This document shows positions 1 through 6,121 of a stretch of 43,540 nt of DNA, piece by piece. The position numbers and the translations under genes are program-made. The notes under the pieces were generated by a model. It worked only from the letters and a program-made list of their open reading frames with translations. It was not told where the DNA came from and searched no databases. How positions within the stretch are numbered: position 1 is the stretch's first letter; each line of letters begins with the position of its first letter. This DNA comes from an uncultured Clostridium sp. (lineage in GTDB: Bacteria; Bacillota; Clostridia; TANB77; CAG-508), in contig CAMEJH010000007.1 of the NCBI GenBank assembly GCA_945919455.1, positions 1 to 43,540 of the forward strand. Reading direction: 5' to 3'.

Positions 1-5
1 AAGGG

Positions 6-28
6 ATTAATCAATTAAATAGATTAAT
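6..28. promoter_or_regulatory. Palindromic candidate operator upstream of the DtxR-like gene
   Basis: ATTAATC (6-12) and GATTAAT (22-28) form a perfect 7-bp inverted repeat with a 9-bp spacer. A TATAAT-like -10 follows at 36-41 and the regulator gene starts at 60. The size (23 bp) suits a dimeric winged-helix repressor, so autoregulation is a reasonable inference. The window starts at base 1, so more of the promoter may lie outside. Confidence 0.4.
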
Positions 29-59
29 ATTTCTATATAATTGATTATACGAGAATAAT

Positions 60-536
60 ATGATTTCAAAAGCATTAGAAGAATATATAAAAACAATGTA
101 TGTACTAAAAAAACAGAATGGAAATATAAGGGTAACAGACATTGCAAACAAAATGAATTGTACAAAACCAAGTGTAAATAAAGCTTTAAATAATTTAAAA
201 GAAGAAAAACTAGTAAATTACGAAACATATGGAACAATAGAATTAACGCCAGAAGGGGAAAACTTAGCTAAAAAGATATTAGAGGCATATGACATAGTCT
301 ACTTATTTTTAAGAGATGTATTAAATTTAGAGGATGAACAAGCTAAAACTGAAGCTGAAAAAATAAAATCTACAATTACAGATGAAACAATAAATAAGCT
401 GGCAAAATATGTACATAAAGTTTTAGGAATAGGAAATTTAGACTGTAATTATGATATTAATAAAGAAAAATGCAGATGTTGTATAAGAACAACAAAAAGA
501 AGAACAATAAATGTAAAAGAAGAGGAAGGAAATTAA
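60..536 (+). CDS. DtxR/MntR-fold winged-helix regulator with a C-terminal Cys cluster, likely suf regulator
   Basis: A 158-aa protein. Residues 1-65 form the DtxR-type winged helix (IRVTDIANKMN, then a KPSVNKALNNL recognition helix), and residues 66-125 resemble the DtxR dimerisation domain. The metal ligands expected of MntR/DtxR are mostly absent: the His of the RHELL-type motif is replaced by AYDIV, and the E-H-H segment reads EKIKST. Instead the C-terminus has C129-X8-C138-X-C140-C141, followed by a basic tail. It ends 1 bp before sufC, so it is probably co-transcribed with the Fe-S assembly genes. A Cys-based iron or Fe-S sensor is my inference; ordinary DtxR-type iron sensing looks unlikely because of the lost ligands. 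The start is the only in-frame ATG near a weak GAG ribosome site. Confidence 0.8.
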   Translation: MISKALEEYIKTMYVLKKQNGNIRVTDIANKMNCTKPSVNKALNNLKEEKLVNYETYGTIELTPEGENLAKKILEAYDIVYLFLRDVLNLEDEQAKTEAEKIKSTITDETINKLAKYVHKVLGIGNLDCNYDINKEKCRCCIRTTKRRTINVKEEEGN

Positions 537-537
537 T

Positions 538-1275
538 ATGAGTAGCAAGTTATTAGAAATAAAAGATTTATATGTAAATGCAGAAGATAAAGAAATCTTA
601 AAAGGAATAAATCTAAATATAAATAAAGGGGAAATCCATGTAATAATGGGACCAAATGGATCAGGAAAAACAACTACAGCCAATGCAATATTAAATAATC
701 CAGAATACAGCAAAACAAATGGAAGCATTATATTTGAGGGAGATGACATAACAAATTTAAAAACAGATGAAATTGCAAGAAAAGGAATATTTATGTCATT
801 CCAATTACCAGAAGAAATACCAGGAGTATCTGTAACAAACTTCTTAAAATATTCTAAAAATAAAATTACAGGTCAACCAGTAAAAATATTTGCTTTTAAA
901 GAAGAATTAAAAAAATATATGGAAGAATTAAATATGAATCCTAAAAACATGGAAAGAAGTTTAAATGTTGGATTTTCAGGTGGAGAGAAAAAGAAAAATG
1001 AAATTCTGCAAATGCTTGTATTAAATCCAAAACTTGCAATCTTAGACGAAACAGACTCAGGACTAGATGTAGATGCAATTAGAACAGTTTCAAAGGGAAT
1101 AGAAATGTTCAAAAATAGTGAAAACGCAATTCTTATAATTACTCATAATACTAAAATATTGCATAGTTTAAAAGTAGATTATGTTCATGTTTTAGTTGAT
1201 GGTAAAATTGTAAAAACAGGTGGACAAGAATTAGCAACAGAAATTGAAGAAAATGGATATGCACAATATAAATAA
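538..1275 (+). CDS. sufC: Fe-S assembly ATPase SufC
   Basis: A 245-aa ABC-type ATPase of the SUF system, which works in the cytoplasm with SufB and SufD to power Fe-S scaffold assembly. Walker A (GPNGSGKTT) is near residue 38, the signature FSGGEKKKNE near 148, and Walker B with LAILDETDSGLD near 165. The SGGEKK form of the signature and the ETDSGLD box are typical of SufC rather than of transporter ATPases. Length fits the family (about 245-260 aa). It starts 2 nt after the regulator's stop with GGAAGGAAATT as ribosome site. Unusually, sufB does not follow directly: a hairpin and an opposite-strand small ORF lie between them. Confidence 0.96.
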   Translation: MSSKLLEIKDLYVNAEDKEILKGINLNINKGEIHVIMGPNGSGKTTTANAILNNPEYSKTNGSIIFEGDDITNLKTDEIARKGIFMSFQLPEEIPGVSVTNFLKYSKNKITGQPVKIFAFKEELKKYMEELNMNPKNMERSLNVGFSGGEKKKNEILQMLVLNPKLAILDETDSGLDVDAIRTVSKGIEMFKNSENAILIITHNTKILHSLKVDYVHVLVDGKIVKTGGQELATEIEENGYAQYK

Positions 1276-1279
1276 TAAA

Positions 1280-1306
1280 GTGCTGATTAGAATTACTAAT
1301 CAGCAC
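1280..1306. terminator. Perfect 11-bp hairpin between sufC and sufB
   Basis: GTGCTGATTAG (1280-1290) and CTAATCAGCAC (1296-1306) pair perfectly around a 5-nt loop, starting 5 nt after the sufC stop. There is no U tract on the plus strand, but on the minus strand it is followed by TTTATTATTT. It may therefore terminate the minus-strand small ORF next to it and act only weakly on sufC. Confidence 0.55.
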
Positions 1307-1317
1307 AAATATAAAGG

Positions 1318-1431
1318 TTAAGCGAAAACTATAATTATAGCTGCAGTACACAAATAAATAGCCATAGCTTTTTTATCATCATAATCGGAACAACCCTGAA
1401 GAAATAACAGATAGGCTATAAGATACTTCAT
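1318..1431 (-). CDS. Small hydrophobic peptide (37 aa) antisense within the sufC-sufB gap
   Basis: An unrecognised 37-aa ORF. It begins MKYLIAYLLFLQGC, so the first 14 residues look like a short signal or lipobox (LQGC). SDYDDKK follows, and then a second hydrophobic stretch (AMAIYLCTAAIIIVFA). It is preceded by AAGGAG (plus-strand CTCCTT at 1440-1445) 8 nt before the ATG, and its transcript would end at the hairpin 1280-1306. These signals make it more than a random ORF, but no family is recognised and no clear promoter was found. Two other suf gaps also hold small membrane-peptide genes, though this one is not visibly homologous to them. Confidence 0.45.
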   Translation of the reverse strand: MKYLIAYLLFLQGCSDYDDKKAMAIYLCTAAIIIVFA

Positions 1432-1512
1432 TATGCAAACTCCTTCCGCCAAATGCAATATGTAACTTATTAATTTTACTAAAAAATAATATAAAAGTCA
1501 AGGAGAAAAAGA

Positions 1513-2913
1513 ATGTCAAAAACAAATATAGAAGAAATAAACAGAAATATATATGATTTTAAAAACAAAGATGAATATGACTTCAAAATAAAAAAAGGTT
1601 TAACACCAGAAATAATAGAAGAAATCTCAAAGCAAAAAAATGATCCGGACTGGATGAGAGAATTTAGATTAAAAGCTTTAGAAGTATACAACAAATTAGA
1701 AATGCCAACATGGGGACCAGATTTATCAGAATTAAACATGGATGAAATAGCAACATATGTAAGACCCAAGTCAAAATTAAATAGTTCATGGGATGATGTA
1801 CCAGAAGACATCAAAGACACATTTGATAAATTAGGAATACCAGAAGCAGAAAAGACATCATTAGCTGGAGTTGGAGCACAATATGATTCAGAAGTTGTAT
1901 ATCATAGTATGAAAGAAGATTTAATAAAGCAAGGCGTAATATATACAGATATGGAAACAGCAGTAAGAGAATATCCAGAACTTGTAAAAAAACATTTTAT
2001 GAAATGTGTACCTGTGTCAGATCACAAATTTGTAGCATTACATGGAGCAGTATGGTCAGGTGGTTCCTTTGTATATGTACCAAAAGGAGTAAAAGTAGAT
2101 GTTCCGCTTCAATCATATTTCAGATTAAATTCACCAGAATCAGGTCAATTTGAACATACACTAATAATAGTAGATGAAGGCGCTAGCTTGCACTTTATAG
2201 AAGGTTGTTCTGCACCCAAATATAATAAAGTGAACTTGCATGCAGGATGTGTTGAATTGTATGTAAAAGATGGGGCATATTTAAGATATTCCACAATAGA
2301 AAACTGGTCGAAAAATATGCTAAACTTAAACACTAAAAAAGCAATAGTAGGTAAAAATGCAAAAATGGATTGGGTATCAGGTTCATTTGGATCTAAAATA
2401 TCAATGCTATATCCAATGAGCATATTAAATGGGGAAGGCGCAAAAACAGAATTTACAGGAATATCATTTGCGGGAAAAGGACAAAATTTAGATAATGGAT
2501 TTAAAGTAATTCATAATGCGCCAAATACTTCTAGTGTAGTAAATGCAAAATCAATTTCAAAAAATGGCGGAACTTGCACATATAGAAGTTTAGTTAGGAT
2601 AAATGAAAATGCAAAAAATTCAAAAAGTTCAGTATCTTGTGAATCTTTAATGTTAGATGATATTTCAAGCTCAGATACAATACCAGTAAATGATATTCAA
2701 ACAGATGATGTGGAATTTTCACATGAGGCCAAAATAGGAAAAATTAGTGATAAAGCAATATTTTACTTAATGAGCAGAGGATTATCAGAAGAAGATGCAA
2801 AAGGAATGATAGTAAGAGGATTTGCTGACCCTATTGCAAAAGAATTGCCAGTAGAATATGCGGTAGAAATGAACAATTTAATAAATCTTGAATTAGAGGG
2901 GGCAATAGGATAA
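1513..2913 (+). CDS. sufB: Fe-S assembly scaffold SufB
   Basis: A 466-aa protein matching SufB along its length (family about 465-495 aa). Early family segments are PDWMREFRLKALE and VGAQYDSEVVYHS. The core beta-helix includes VALHGAVWSGGSFVYVPKGV, and the C-terminus has SHEAKIGKISDKAIFYLMSRG. With SufC and SufD it forms the SufBC2D scaffold on which Fe-S clusters are built from SufS/SufU-delivered sulfur. The ribosome site is AAGGAGAAAAAG just before the ATG. sufD starts at the next base after its stop, so the pair is translationally linked. The ~240-bp gap to sufC is unusual for this operon. Confidence 0.96.
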   Translation: MSKTNIEEINRNIYDFKNKDEYDFKIKKGLTPEIIEEISKQKNDPDWMREFRLKALEVYNKLEMPTWGPDLSELNMDEIATYVRPKSKLNSSWDDVPEDIKDTFDKLGIPEAEKTSLAGVGAQYDSEVVYHSMKEDLIKQGVIYTDMETAVREYPELVKKHFMKCVPVSDHKFVALHGAVWSGGSFVYVPKGVKVDVPLQSYFRLNSPESGQFEHTLIIVDEGASLHFIEGCSAPKYNKVNLHAGCVELYVKDGAYLRYSTIENWSKNMLNLNTKKAIVGKNAKMDWVSGSFGSKISMLYPMSILNGEGAKTEFTGISFAGKGQNLDNGFKVIHNAPNTSSVVNAKSISKNGGTCTYRSLVRINENAKNSKSSVSCESLMLDDISSSDTIPVNDIQTDDVEFSHEAKIGKISDKAIFYLMSRGLSEEDAKGMIVRGFADPIAKELPVEYAVEMNNLINLELEGAIG

Positions 2914-3978
2914 ATGGAAAAAGTAAAATTGAATGAAACACCTATAAGAACTTCAAGAAATTTTAATATAAATAATATAAAATTAGAAAATATAGAAATT
3001 CCAAAATTTATTCCAGAATTTGATAATATGATGGTAATTACTGATAGTAATAATATAGAAATTTTACCATTTGCTAGCAAGCCAGAGTTAACATACGGAA
3101 TAAGCAAAGAATTTACAGAACAGATACAAAAAGAAGCTAATCAAAATTTAAATCTTACAATAAATAGTAAAAAAGAAGAACAAATAGAAGTTAATTTTGA
3201 CTTTGATGATGAAAACAGCATTTTAGTTGATAACATAGAAATAGTCGCAAATGAGAATACAAAATCAACAGTAATAATAAAATATATGTCTGAAAAAAAT
3301 ACAAAAGCATTTCATAATGGTATTATTAGAGTAAATGCAAAACAAAATTCAAATGTAAATGTAATATTAGTTAATTTGCTAAATGTAAAGTCTAATAATT
3401 TTATAAGTATAGAAAATGTACTTGAACCAAATGCAAAAGTAAATTATACAATTGTAGATTTTGGAGGAGCACACAGTATTACAAATTATTATTCAAACTT
3501 AATAGGAGAAAAGTCAGATAATAGATTAAACACAATTTATCTAGGGAAAGAGAATCAAATATTTGATTTAAATTATATTGCAGAATTAAGAGGCGAAAAA
3601 TCAAATATAGATATAGAAGTTCAAGGAGCTTTAAAAGACACTGCAAAGAAACATTTTAAAGGAACTATTGATTTTAAAAAAGGGTGTAAAAAGGCTACTG
3701 GAAATGAAAATGAATATTGTATGCTATTATCAGATAAAGCAAAATCTATAGCGTTACCAATGCTATTATGTTCAGAAGAAGATGTAGATGGAAATCATAG
3801 TTCAGCTGCAGGGAAAATTGCAAACAAAGAATTATTTTATATAATGAGCAGAGGATTCACATATAAAGAAGCAATGAAATTAATGGTAAGAGCTAGATTC
3901 AATAAGATATTAGAAAATATAAGGGATGAAAATTTAAAACAAAAAATTTTAGATGAAATTGATAAAAGATTAGATTAA
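2914..3978 (+). CDS. sufD: Fe-S assembly protein SufD
   Basis: A 354-aa SufB/SufD-family protein, shorter and more divergent than SufB as is usual for SufD. The centre holds beta-helix segments such as the run around SITNYYSNLIGEKSD, and the C-terminus has SSAAGKIANKELFYIMSRGF, parallel to the SufB end. It pairs with SufB in the SufBC2D complex. Its ATG directly abuts the sufB stop, so expression relies on reinitiation or on a site inside sufB (GAGGGGGCAATAGG). Downstream, where sufS would normally follow, lies a 480-bp gap filled by a repeated small-gene unit. Confidence 0.92.
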   Translation: MEKVKLNETPIRTSRNFNINNIKLENIEIPKFIPEFDNMMVITDSNNIEILPFASKPELTYGISKEFTEQIQKEANQNLNLTINSKKEEQIEVNFDFDDENSILVDNIEIVANENTKSTVIIKYMSEKNTKAFHNGIIRVNAKQNSNVNVILVNLLNVKSNNFISIENVLEPNAKVNYTIVDFGGAHSITNYYSNLIGEKSDNRLNTIYLGKENQIFDLNYIAELRGEKSNIDIEVQGALKDTAKKHFKGTIDFKKGCKKATGNENEYCMLLSDKAKSIALPMLLCSEEDVDGNHSSAAGKIANKELFYIMSRGFTYKEAMKLMVRARFNKILENIRDENLKQKILDEIDKRLD

Positions 3979-4004
3979 AAAACGAAAAAAGGTTCGCAAA
4001 TGTA

Positions 4005-4033
4005 TTGATTATATTTTTAAATTATGGTACACT
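4005..4033 (+). promoter_or_regulatory. Sigma-A promoter of small-peptide unit 1
   Basis: TTGATT (4005-4010), a 17-bp spacer and TACACT (4028-4033). Transcription would start near 4040, giving a 5'-UTR of about 135 nt before the GTG start. The aligned position in unit 2 also holds a 17-bp-spaced promoter. Confidence 0.6.
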
Positions 4034-4070
4034 TATTCGTGTGATTGATTAGATTATTTACTGAATTCTG

Positions 4071-4128
4071 GCATAAGTGCATAGGTTAATAAGCTATGCA
4101 AAATGCTTGTTAATCTATGCATTTATGC
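4071..4128 (+). promoter_or_regulatory. 24-bp 5'-UTR hairpin of unit 1
   Basis: GCATAAGTGCATAG pairs with CTATGCATTTATGC (one G-U), and the stem continues as GTTAATAAGC with GCTTGTTAAT, leaving a 10-nt loop. The outer stem is identical in unit 2. In the inner stem, bases change while most pairs hold: A-T becomes G-C at one position, and A-T/G-T and T-G/T-A swaps occur, with one C-A mismatch in copy 2. That covariation points to a functional RNA structure ahead of the ribosome site. Confidence 0.75.
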
Positions 4129-4175
4129 TATTAAAAGCTTAAATGTAAATTACAAAAGAAGGAGGTAAATACACT

Positions 4176-4346
4176 GTGGAGTTAGTAGAAAATCTATTAA
4201 TGAAATTAGTGTCTTTTGGAGGAATTGGATTTTTAATACATATTTGTTCAAAAAACAAGTACATATTTAAATATAGTTCTGAAAAAAGAAAAATAGAGAT
4301 TTATCCAGCGCAGGACAAATCTCAAAATAATCAATCACTAGAATAA
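4176..4346 (+). CDS. Small membrane peptide, candidate type I toxin (unit 1)
   Basis: A 56-aa product with a GTG start 9 nt after AAGAAGGAGGT. The N-terminal half is hydrophobic, ending in GGIGFLIHICSKN. The C-terminal half is basic/polar and ends with the conserved KRKIEIYPAQDKS. It aligns without gaps over 50 residues with the unit 2 peptide; GFLIHICSKN and KRKIEIYPAQDKS are identical. A single membrane span with a charged cytoplasmic tail, a long structured leader and an antisense RNA over the 3' end match the layout of type I toxins such as TxpA/BsrG. I recognise no family by sequence, so toxicity is inference. It was missed as a standard ORF because it is short and starts with GTG. Confidence 0.75.
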   Translation: MELVENLLMKLVSFGGIGFLIHICSKNKYIFKYSSEKRKIEIYPAQDKSQNNQSLE

Positions 4347-4369
4347 GGGCGAAAGCTCTTATTCTTTAT
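4283..4369 (-). ncRNA. Predicted antisense RNA of unit 1 (candidate antitoxin)
   Basis: A minus-strand promoter lies at 4376-4404: TTGACA, 17 bp, then TG-T-TAATAT (extended -10). Transcription would start near 4369 and cross the peptide gene's terminator. It would stop at GAGATTT/AAATCTC (plus 4296-4323), which on this strand is followed by TATTTTTCTTTTTT. That yields an RNA of about 87 nt, fully complementary to the 3' part of the peptide mRNA. Promoter, spacing and terminator are all preserved in unit 2. This also explains why the peptide's C-terminal codons are so conserved at the DNA level. Confidence 0.65.
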
Positions 4370-4370
4370 A
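4341..4370 (+). terminator. Intrinsic terminator of unit 1 peptide gene
   Basis: GAATAAGGGC and GCTCTTATTC pair around a GAAA loop and are followed by TTTATAT. The stem overlaps the stop codon of the peptide gene (4344-4346). Confidence 0.8.
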
Positions 4371-4457
4371 TAAATATATTAACACATAAAAAAATAATTG
4401 TCAAATAAAAATATAAAATTATCAAACAAAAAGTAATAACCTAAAAAGGAGGATAAA

Positions 4458-5675
4458 ATGAACGAATATAAAAAAGACTTTCCGTTATTAGAAAATCGCA
4501 ACATAGCATACTTAGATAGTGGAGCAACAACACAAAAACCAATACAAGTAATAAAAGCTATTGAAGGATTCTATGAGAAGAATAATGCAAATCCACACAG
4601 GGGGGCATATACATTAAGTATGGATGCTACAGAAGCTTATGAAAATACGAGAACAAAAATAGCAAAATTTATAAATGCAAGACATAGAGAAGAAATAATA
4701 TTTTCAAAAAATGCAACAGAAAGCTTAAATTTAATAGCATATTCATATGGAATGGACAACCTAAAAAAAGATGATGAAGTACTTATATCAATAATGGAGC
4801 ATCATTCTAATTTAGTTCCATGGCAAAAAATGACTAAAGCAACTGGAAGTAAATTAAATTATATGTATATAAATGATAAATTTGAAATATCTGATGAAGA
4901 AATAGAAAATAAGATCACAGACAAAACAAAAATAGTTGGAATTACACATGTTTCAAATGTTTTAGGTACAATAAACAACATAGAAAAAATTATAAAATAT
5001 GCTCACAAAAAAGGAGCAATAGTTATTGTAGATGCATCACAAAGTATACCTCACATGAAAATTGATGTGCAAAAATTAGATGCTGACTTTTTAGTATTTT
5101 CAGGACATAAAATGCTTGCACCACTTGGAACTGGTGTGCTATATGGAAAAAAAGAATTACTAAACAAAATGACACCATTTTTAATGGGTGGAGATATGAT
5201 AGAGTATGTATATGAGCAAGAAACAACATTTGCACCACTTCCAAATAAATTTGAAGCAGGAACACAAAATGTAGAAGGTGTAATAGGCTTAGGTGCTGCT
5301 ATTGATTATATTGAAAATATTGGTTATGATAAAATACAAGAAATAGAAAAAGAAATGGTTTCATATGCAAGACAAGAATTATCAAAACTTGATTTCTTAA
5401 CATTATATTTAACACCAAACGAAGAAAATCATTCAGGGGTAATTTCATTTAATATAAAAGGAGTACATCCACATGATGTAGCAAGTATATTAGACTCAGT
5501 TGGTGTTTGCGTACGTTCAGGAAATCATTGTGCACAGCCTCTTATGAGATTTTTAGGAATAGATTCTACTTGTAGAGCAAGTTTTTATTTTTATAATACA
5601 AAAGAGGATGTTGATAAGCTAGTTGAAGGATTGAACAAATCTTATGAGATGTTTAAAAAATATATAATTAAATAG
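4458..5675 (+). CDS. sufS: Group II cysteine desulfurase SufS
   Basis: A 405-aa PLP enzyme that takes sulfur from L-cysteine and passes it to SufU for Fe-S clusters (and, in Firmicutes, to some tRNA thiolation enzymes). The PLP lysine is K218 in FSGHKMLAP, with the His-rich EHHSN near 114-118. The persulfide Cys is C358 in RSGNHCAQPL, the RSGxHCA form of group II enzymes. Length is normal. The start has AAAGGAGG 6 nt upstream. The gene follows unit 1, whose terminator would uncouple it from sufBD, so it needs its own promoter or readthrough; none was convincing. Confidence 0.96.
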   Translation: MNEYKKDFPLLENRNIAYLDSGATTQKPIQVIKAIEGFYEKNNANPHRGAYTLSMDATEAYENTRTKIAKFINARHREEIIFSKNATESLNLIAYSYGMDNLKKDDEVLISIMEHHSNLVPWQKMTKATGSKLNYMYINDKFEISDEEIENKITDKTKIVGITHVSNVLGTINNIEKIIKYAHKKGAIVIVDASQSIPHMKIDVQKLDADFLVFSGHKMLAPLGTGVLYGKKELLNKMTPFLMGGDMIEYVYEQETTFAPLPNKFEAGTQNVEGVIGLGAAIDYIENIGYDKIQEIEKEMVSYARQELSKLDFLTLYLTPNEENHSGVISFNIKGVHPHDVASILDSVGVCVRSGNHCAQPLMRFLGIDSTCRASFYFYNTKEDVDKLVEGLNKSYEMFKKYIIK

Positions 5676-5696
5676 CGAAAAAAAGTTCGAAGATTA

Positions 5697-5725
5697 TTGA
5701 CATAAGTAATAATGTATAATATATT
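5697..5725 (+). promoter_or_regulatory. Sigma-A promoter of small-peptide unit 2
   Basis: TTGACA (5697-5702), 17 bp and TATATT (5720-5725), at the place aligned with the unit 1 promoter. CGAAAAAAAGTTCG lies 7 bp upstream. Confidence 0.65.
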
Positions 5726-5748
5726 ATCATACAGTTGGTTGGACTAAT

Positions 5749-5855
5749 CTCCTTCAGGCATAAGTGCATAGACTGGTAAGTCATGCTAATATGCTTGCTT
5801 ACTAATCTATGCATTTATGCTTTTTATAGCTTAAATGTAAATTCGTAAGAAGGAG
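5749..5855 (+). promoter_or_regulatory. 5'-UTR hairpin and anti-Shine-Dalgarno of unit 2
   Basis: The hairpin 5758-5820 has the same GCATAAGTGCATAG/CTATGCATTTATGC outer stem as unit 1. Just before it, CTCCTTC (5749-5755) is exactly complementary to GAAGGAG (5849-5855) of the ribosome site. The mRNA could therefore close a long stem around the hairpin and hide its ribosome site, as in many type I toxin mRNAs. Unit 1 lacks a full anti-SD match here (only TTCT). Confidence 0.6.
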
Positions 5856-5863
5856 GTTAAGTT

Positions 5864-6025
5864 ATGAAATTAATAAATATATTATTAATATTAGTAGCTT
5901 TCTTTTTAGGGCTAGGCTTTTTAATACATATTTGTTCTAAGAATAGATACGCATTAACATACTATTCCCAAAAAAGAAAAATAGAGATTTATCCAGCACA
6001 GGACAAATCTCACCAACCATCATGA
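5864..6025 (+). CDS. Small membrane peptide, candidate type I toxin (unit 2)
   Basis: A 53-aa product with an ATG start after AAGAAGGAGGTTAAGTT. Residues 3-24 form one strongly hydrophobic span (LINILLILVAFFLGLGFLI), followed by HICSKNRY and the basic tail ending KRKIEIYPAQDKSHQPS. It is the paralogue of the 4176-4346 product, colinear with no gaps over 50 residues. The hydrophobic N-termini differ in sequence but not in character, while the last 13 shared residues are invariant. They overlap the antisense RNA and its terminator, so that conservation may be at RNA level. A membrane-active toxin is the working hypothesis; a small Suf-associated membrane protein cannot be excluded. Confidence 0.75.
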   Translation: MKLINILLILVAFFLGLGFLIHICSKNRYALTYYSQKRKIEIYPAQDKSHQPS

Positions 6026-6057
6026 GATAAGGGCAGAGCATTGCTCTTATCTTTTAT
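5970..6057 (-). ncRNA. Predicted antisense RNA of unit 2 (candidate antitoxin)
   Basis: The minus-strand promoter at 6064-6092 reads TTGACA, 17 bp, TG-C-TAATAT. RNA would start near 6057 and end at the hairpin GAGATTT/AAATCTC (plus 5984-6011), followed on this strand by TATTTTTCTTTTTT. Predicted length is about 88 nt, the same as in unit 1. Confidence 0.65.
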
Positions 6058-6058
6058 A
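6026..6058 (+). terminator. Intrinsic terminator of unit 2 peptide gene
   Basis: GATAAGGGCA and TGCTCTTATC pair (one G-U) around a 6-nt loop and are followed by TTTTATATT, directly after the peptide stop codon. Confidence 0.8.
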
Positions 6059-6121
6059 TTATTATATTAGCACAGATTTATAAAATTGTCAAATAAAATT
6101 AAAAAAAGAAAGGTTAAAAAC

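Larger units (their letters stand above)
3983..4410 (+). repeat. Copy 1 of a ~425-bp candidate toxin-antitoxin unit (sufD-sufS gap)
   Basis: This unit recurs at 5676-6098. Shared parts in order are: CGAAAAAAGGTTCG (3983-3996), a sense promoter, a GCATAAGTGCATAG hairpin, AAGAAGGAGGT, a 53-56 aa membrane-peptide gene, a GAGATTT/AAATCTC hairpin inside it, a terminator, an inward minus-strand promoter, and AATTGTCAAATAAAA (4396-4410). The unit begins 5 nt after the sufD stop. Both copies lie only in suf gaps. No transposase, target-site duplication or flanking inverted repeat was seen, so duplication rather than transposition may explain the pair. Confidence 0.8.
5676..6098 (+). repeat. Copy 2 of the ~425-bp candidate toxin-antitoxin unit (sufS-sufU gap)
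   Basis: Starts at the base after the sufS stop with CGAAAAAAAGTTCG (5676-5689) and ends with AATTGTCAAATAAAA (6084-6098). It carries the same ordered parts as 3983-4410. The hairpin outer stem, ribosome site, peptide C-terminus, internal hairpin and antisense promoter are most conserved. The spacer sequences differ considerably, so the copies are old or under selection only at these parts. Confidence 0.8.

Noticed and set aside
3983..5689. CGAAAAAAGGTTCG / CGAAAAAAAGTTCG as LexA (Cheo) boxes giving SOS control of the small-peptide units
   Set aside because: They resemble CGAAC-N4-GTTCG but the left half-site is degraded (CGAAA). They lie upstream of the -35 rather than over the promoter. 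Conserved, but LexA control is not supported.
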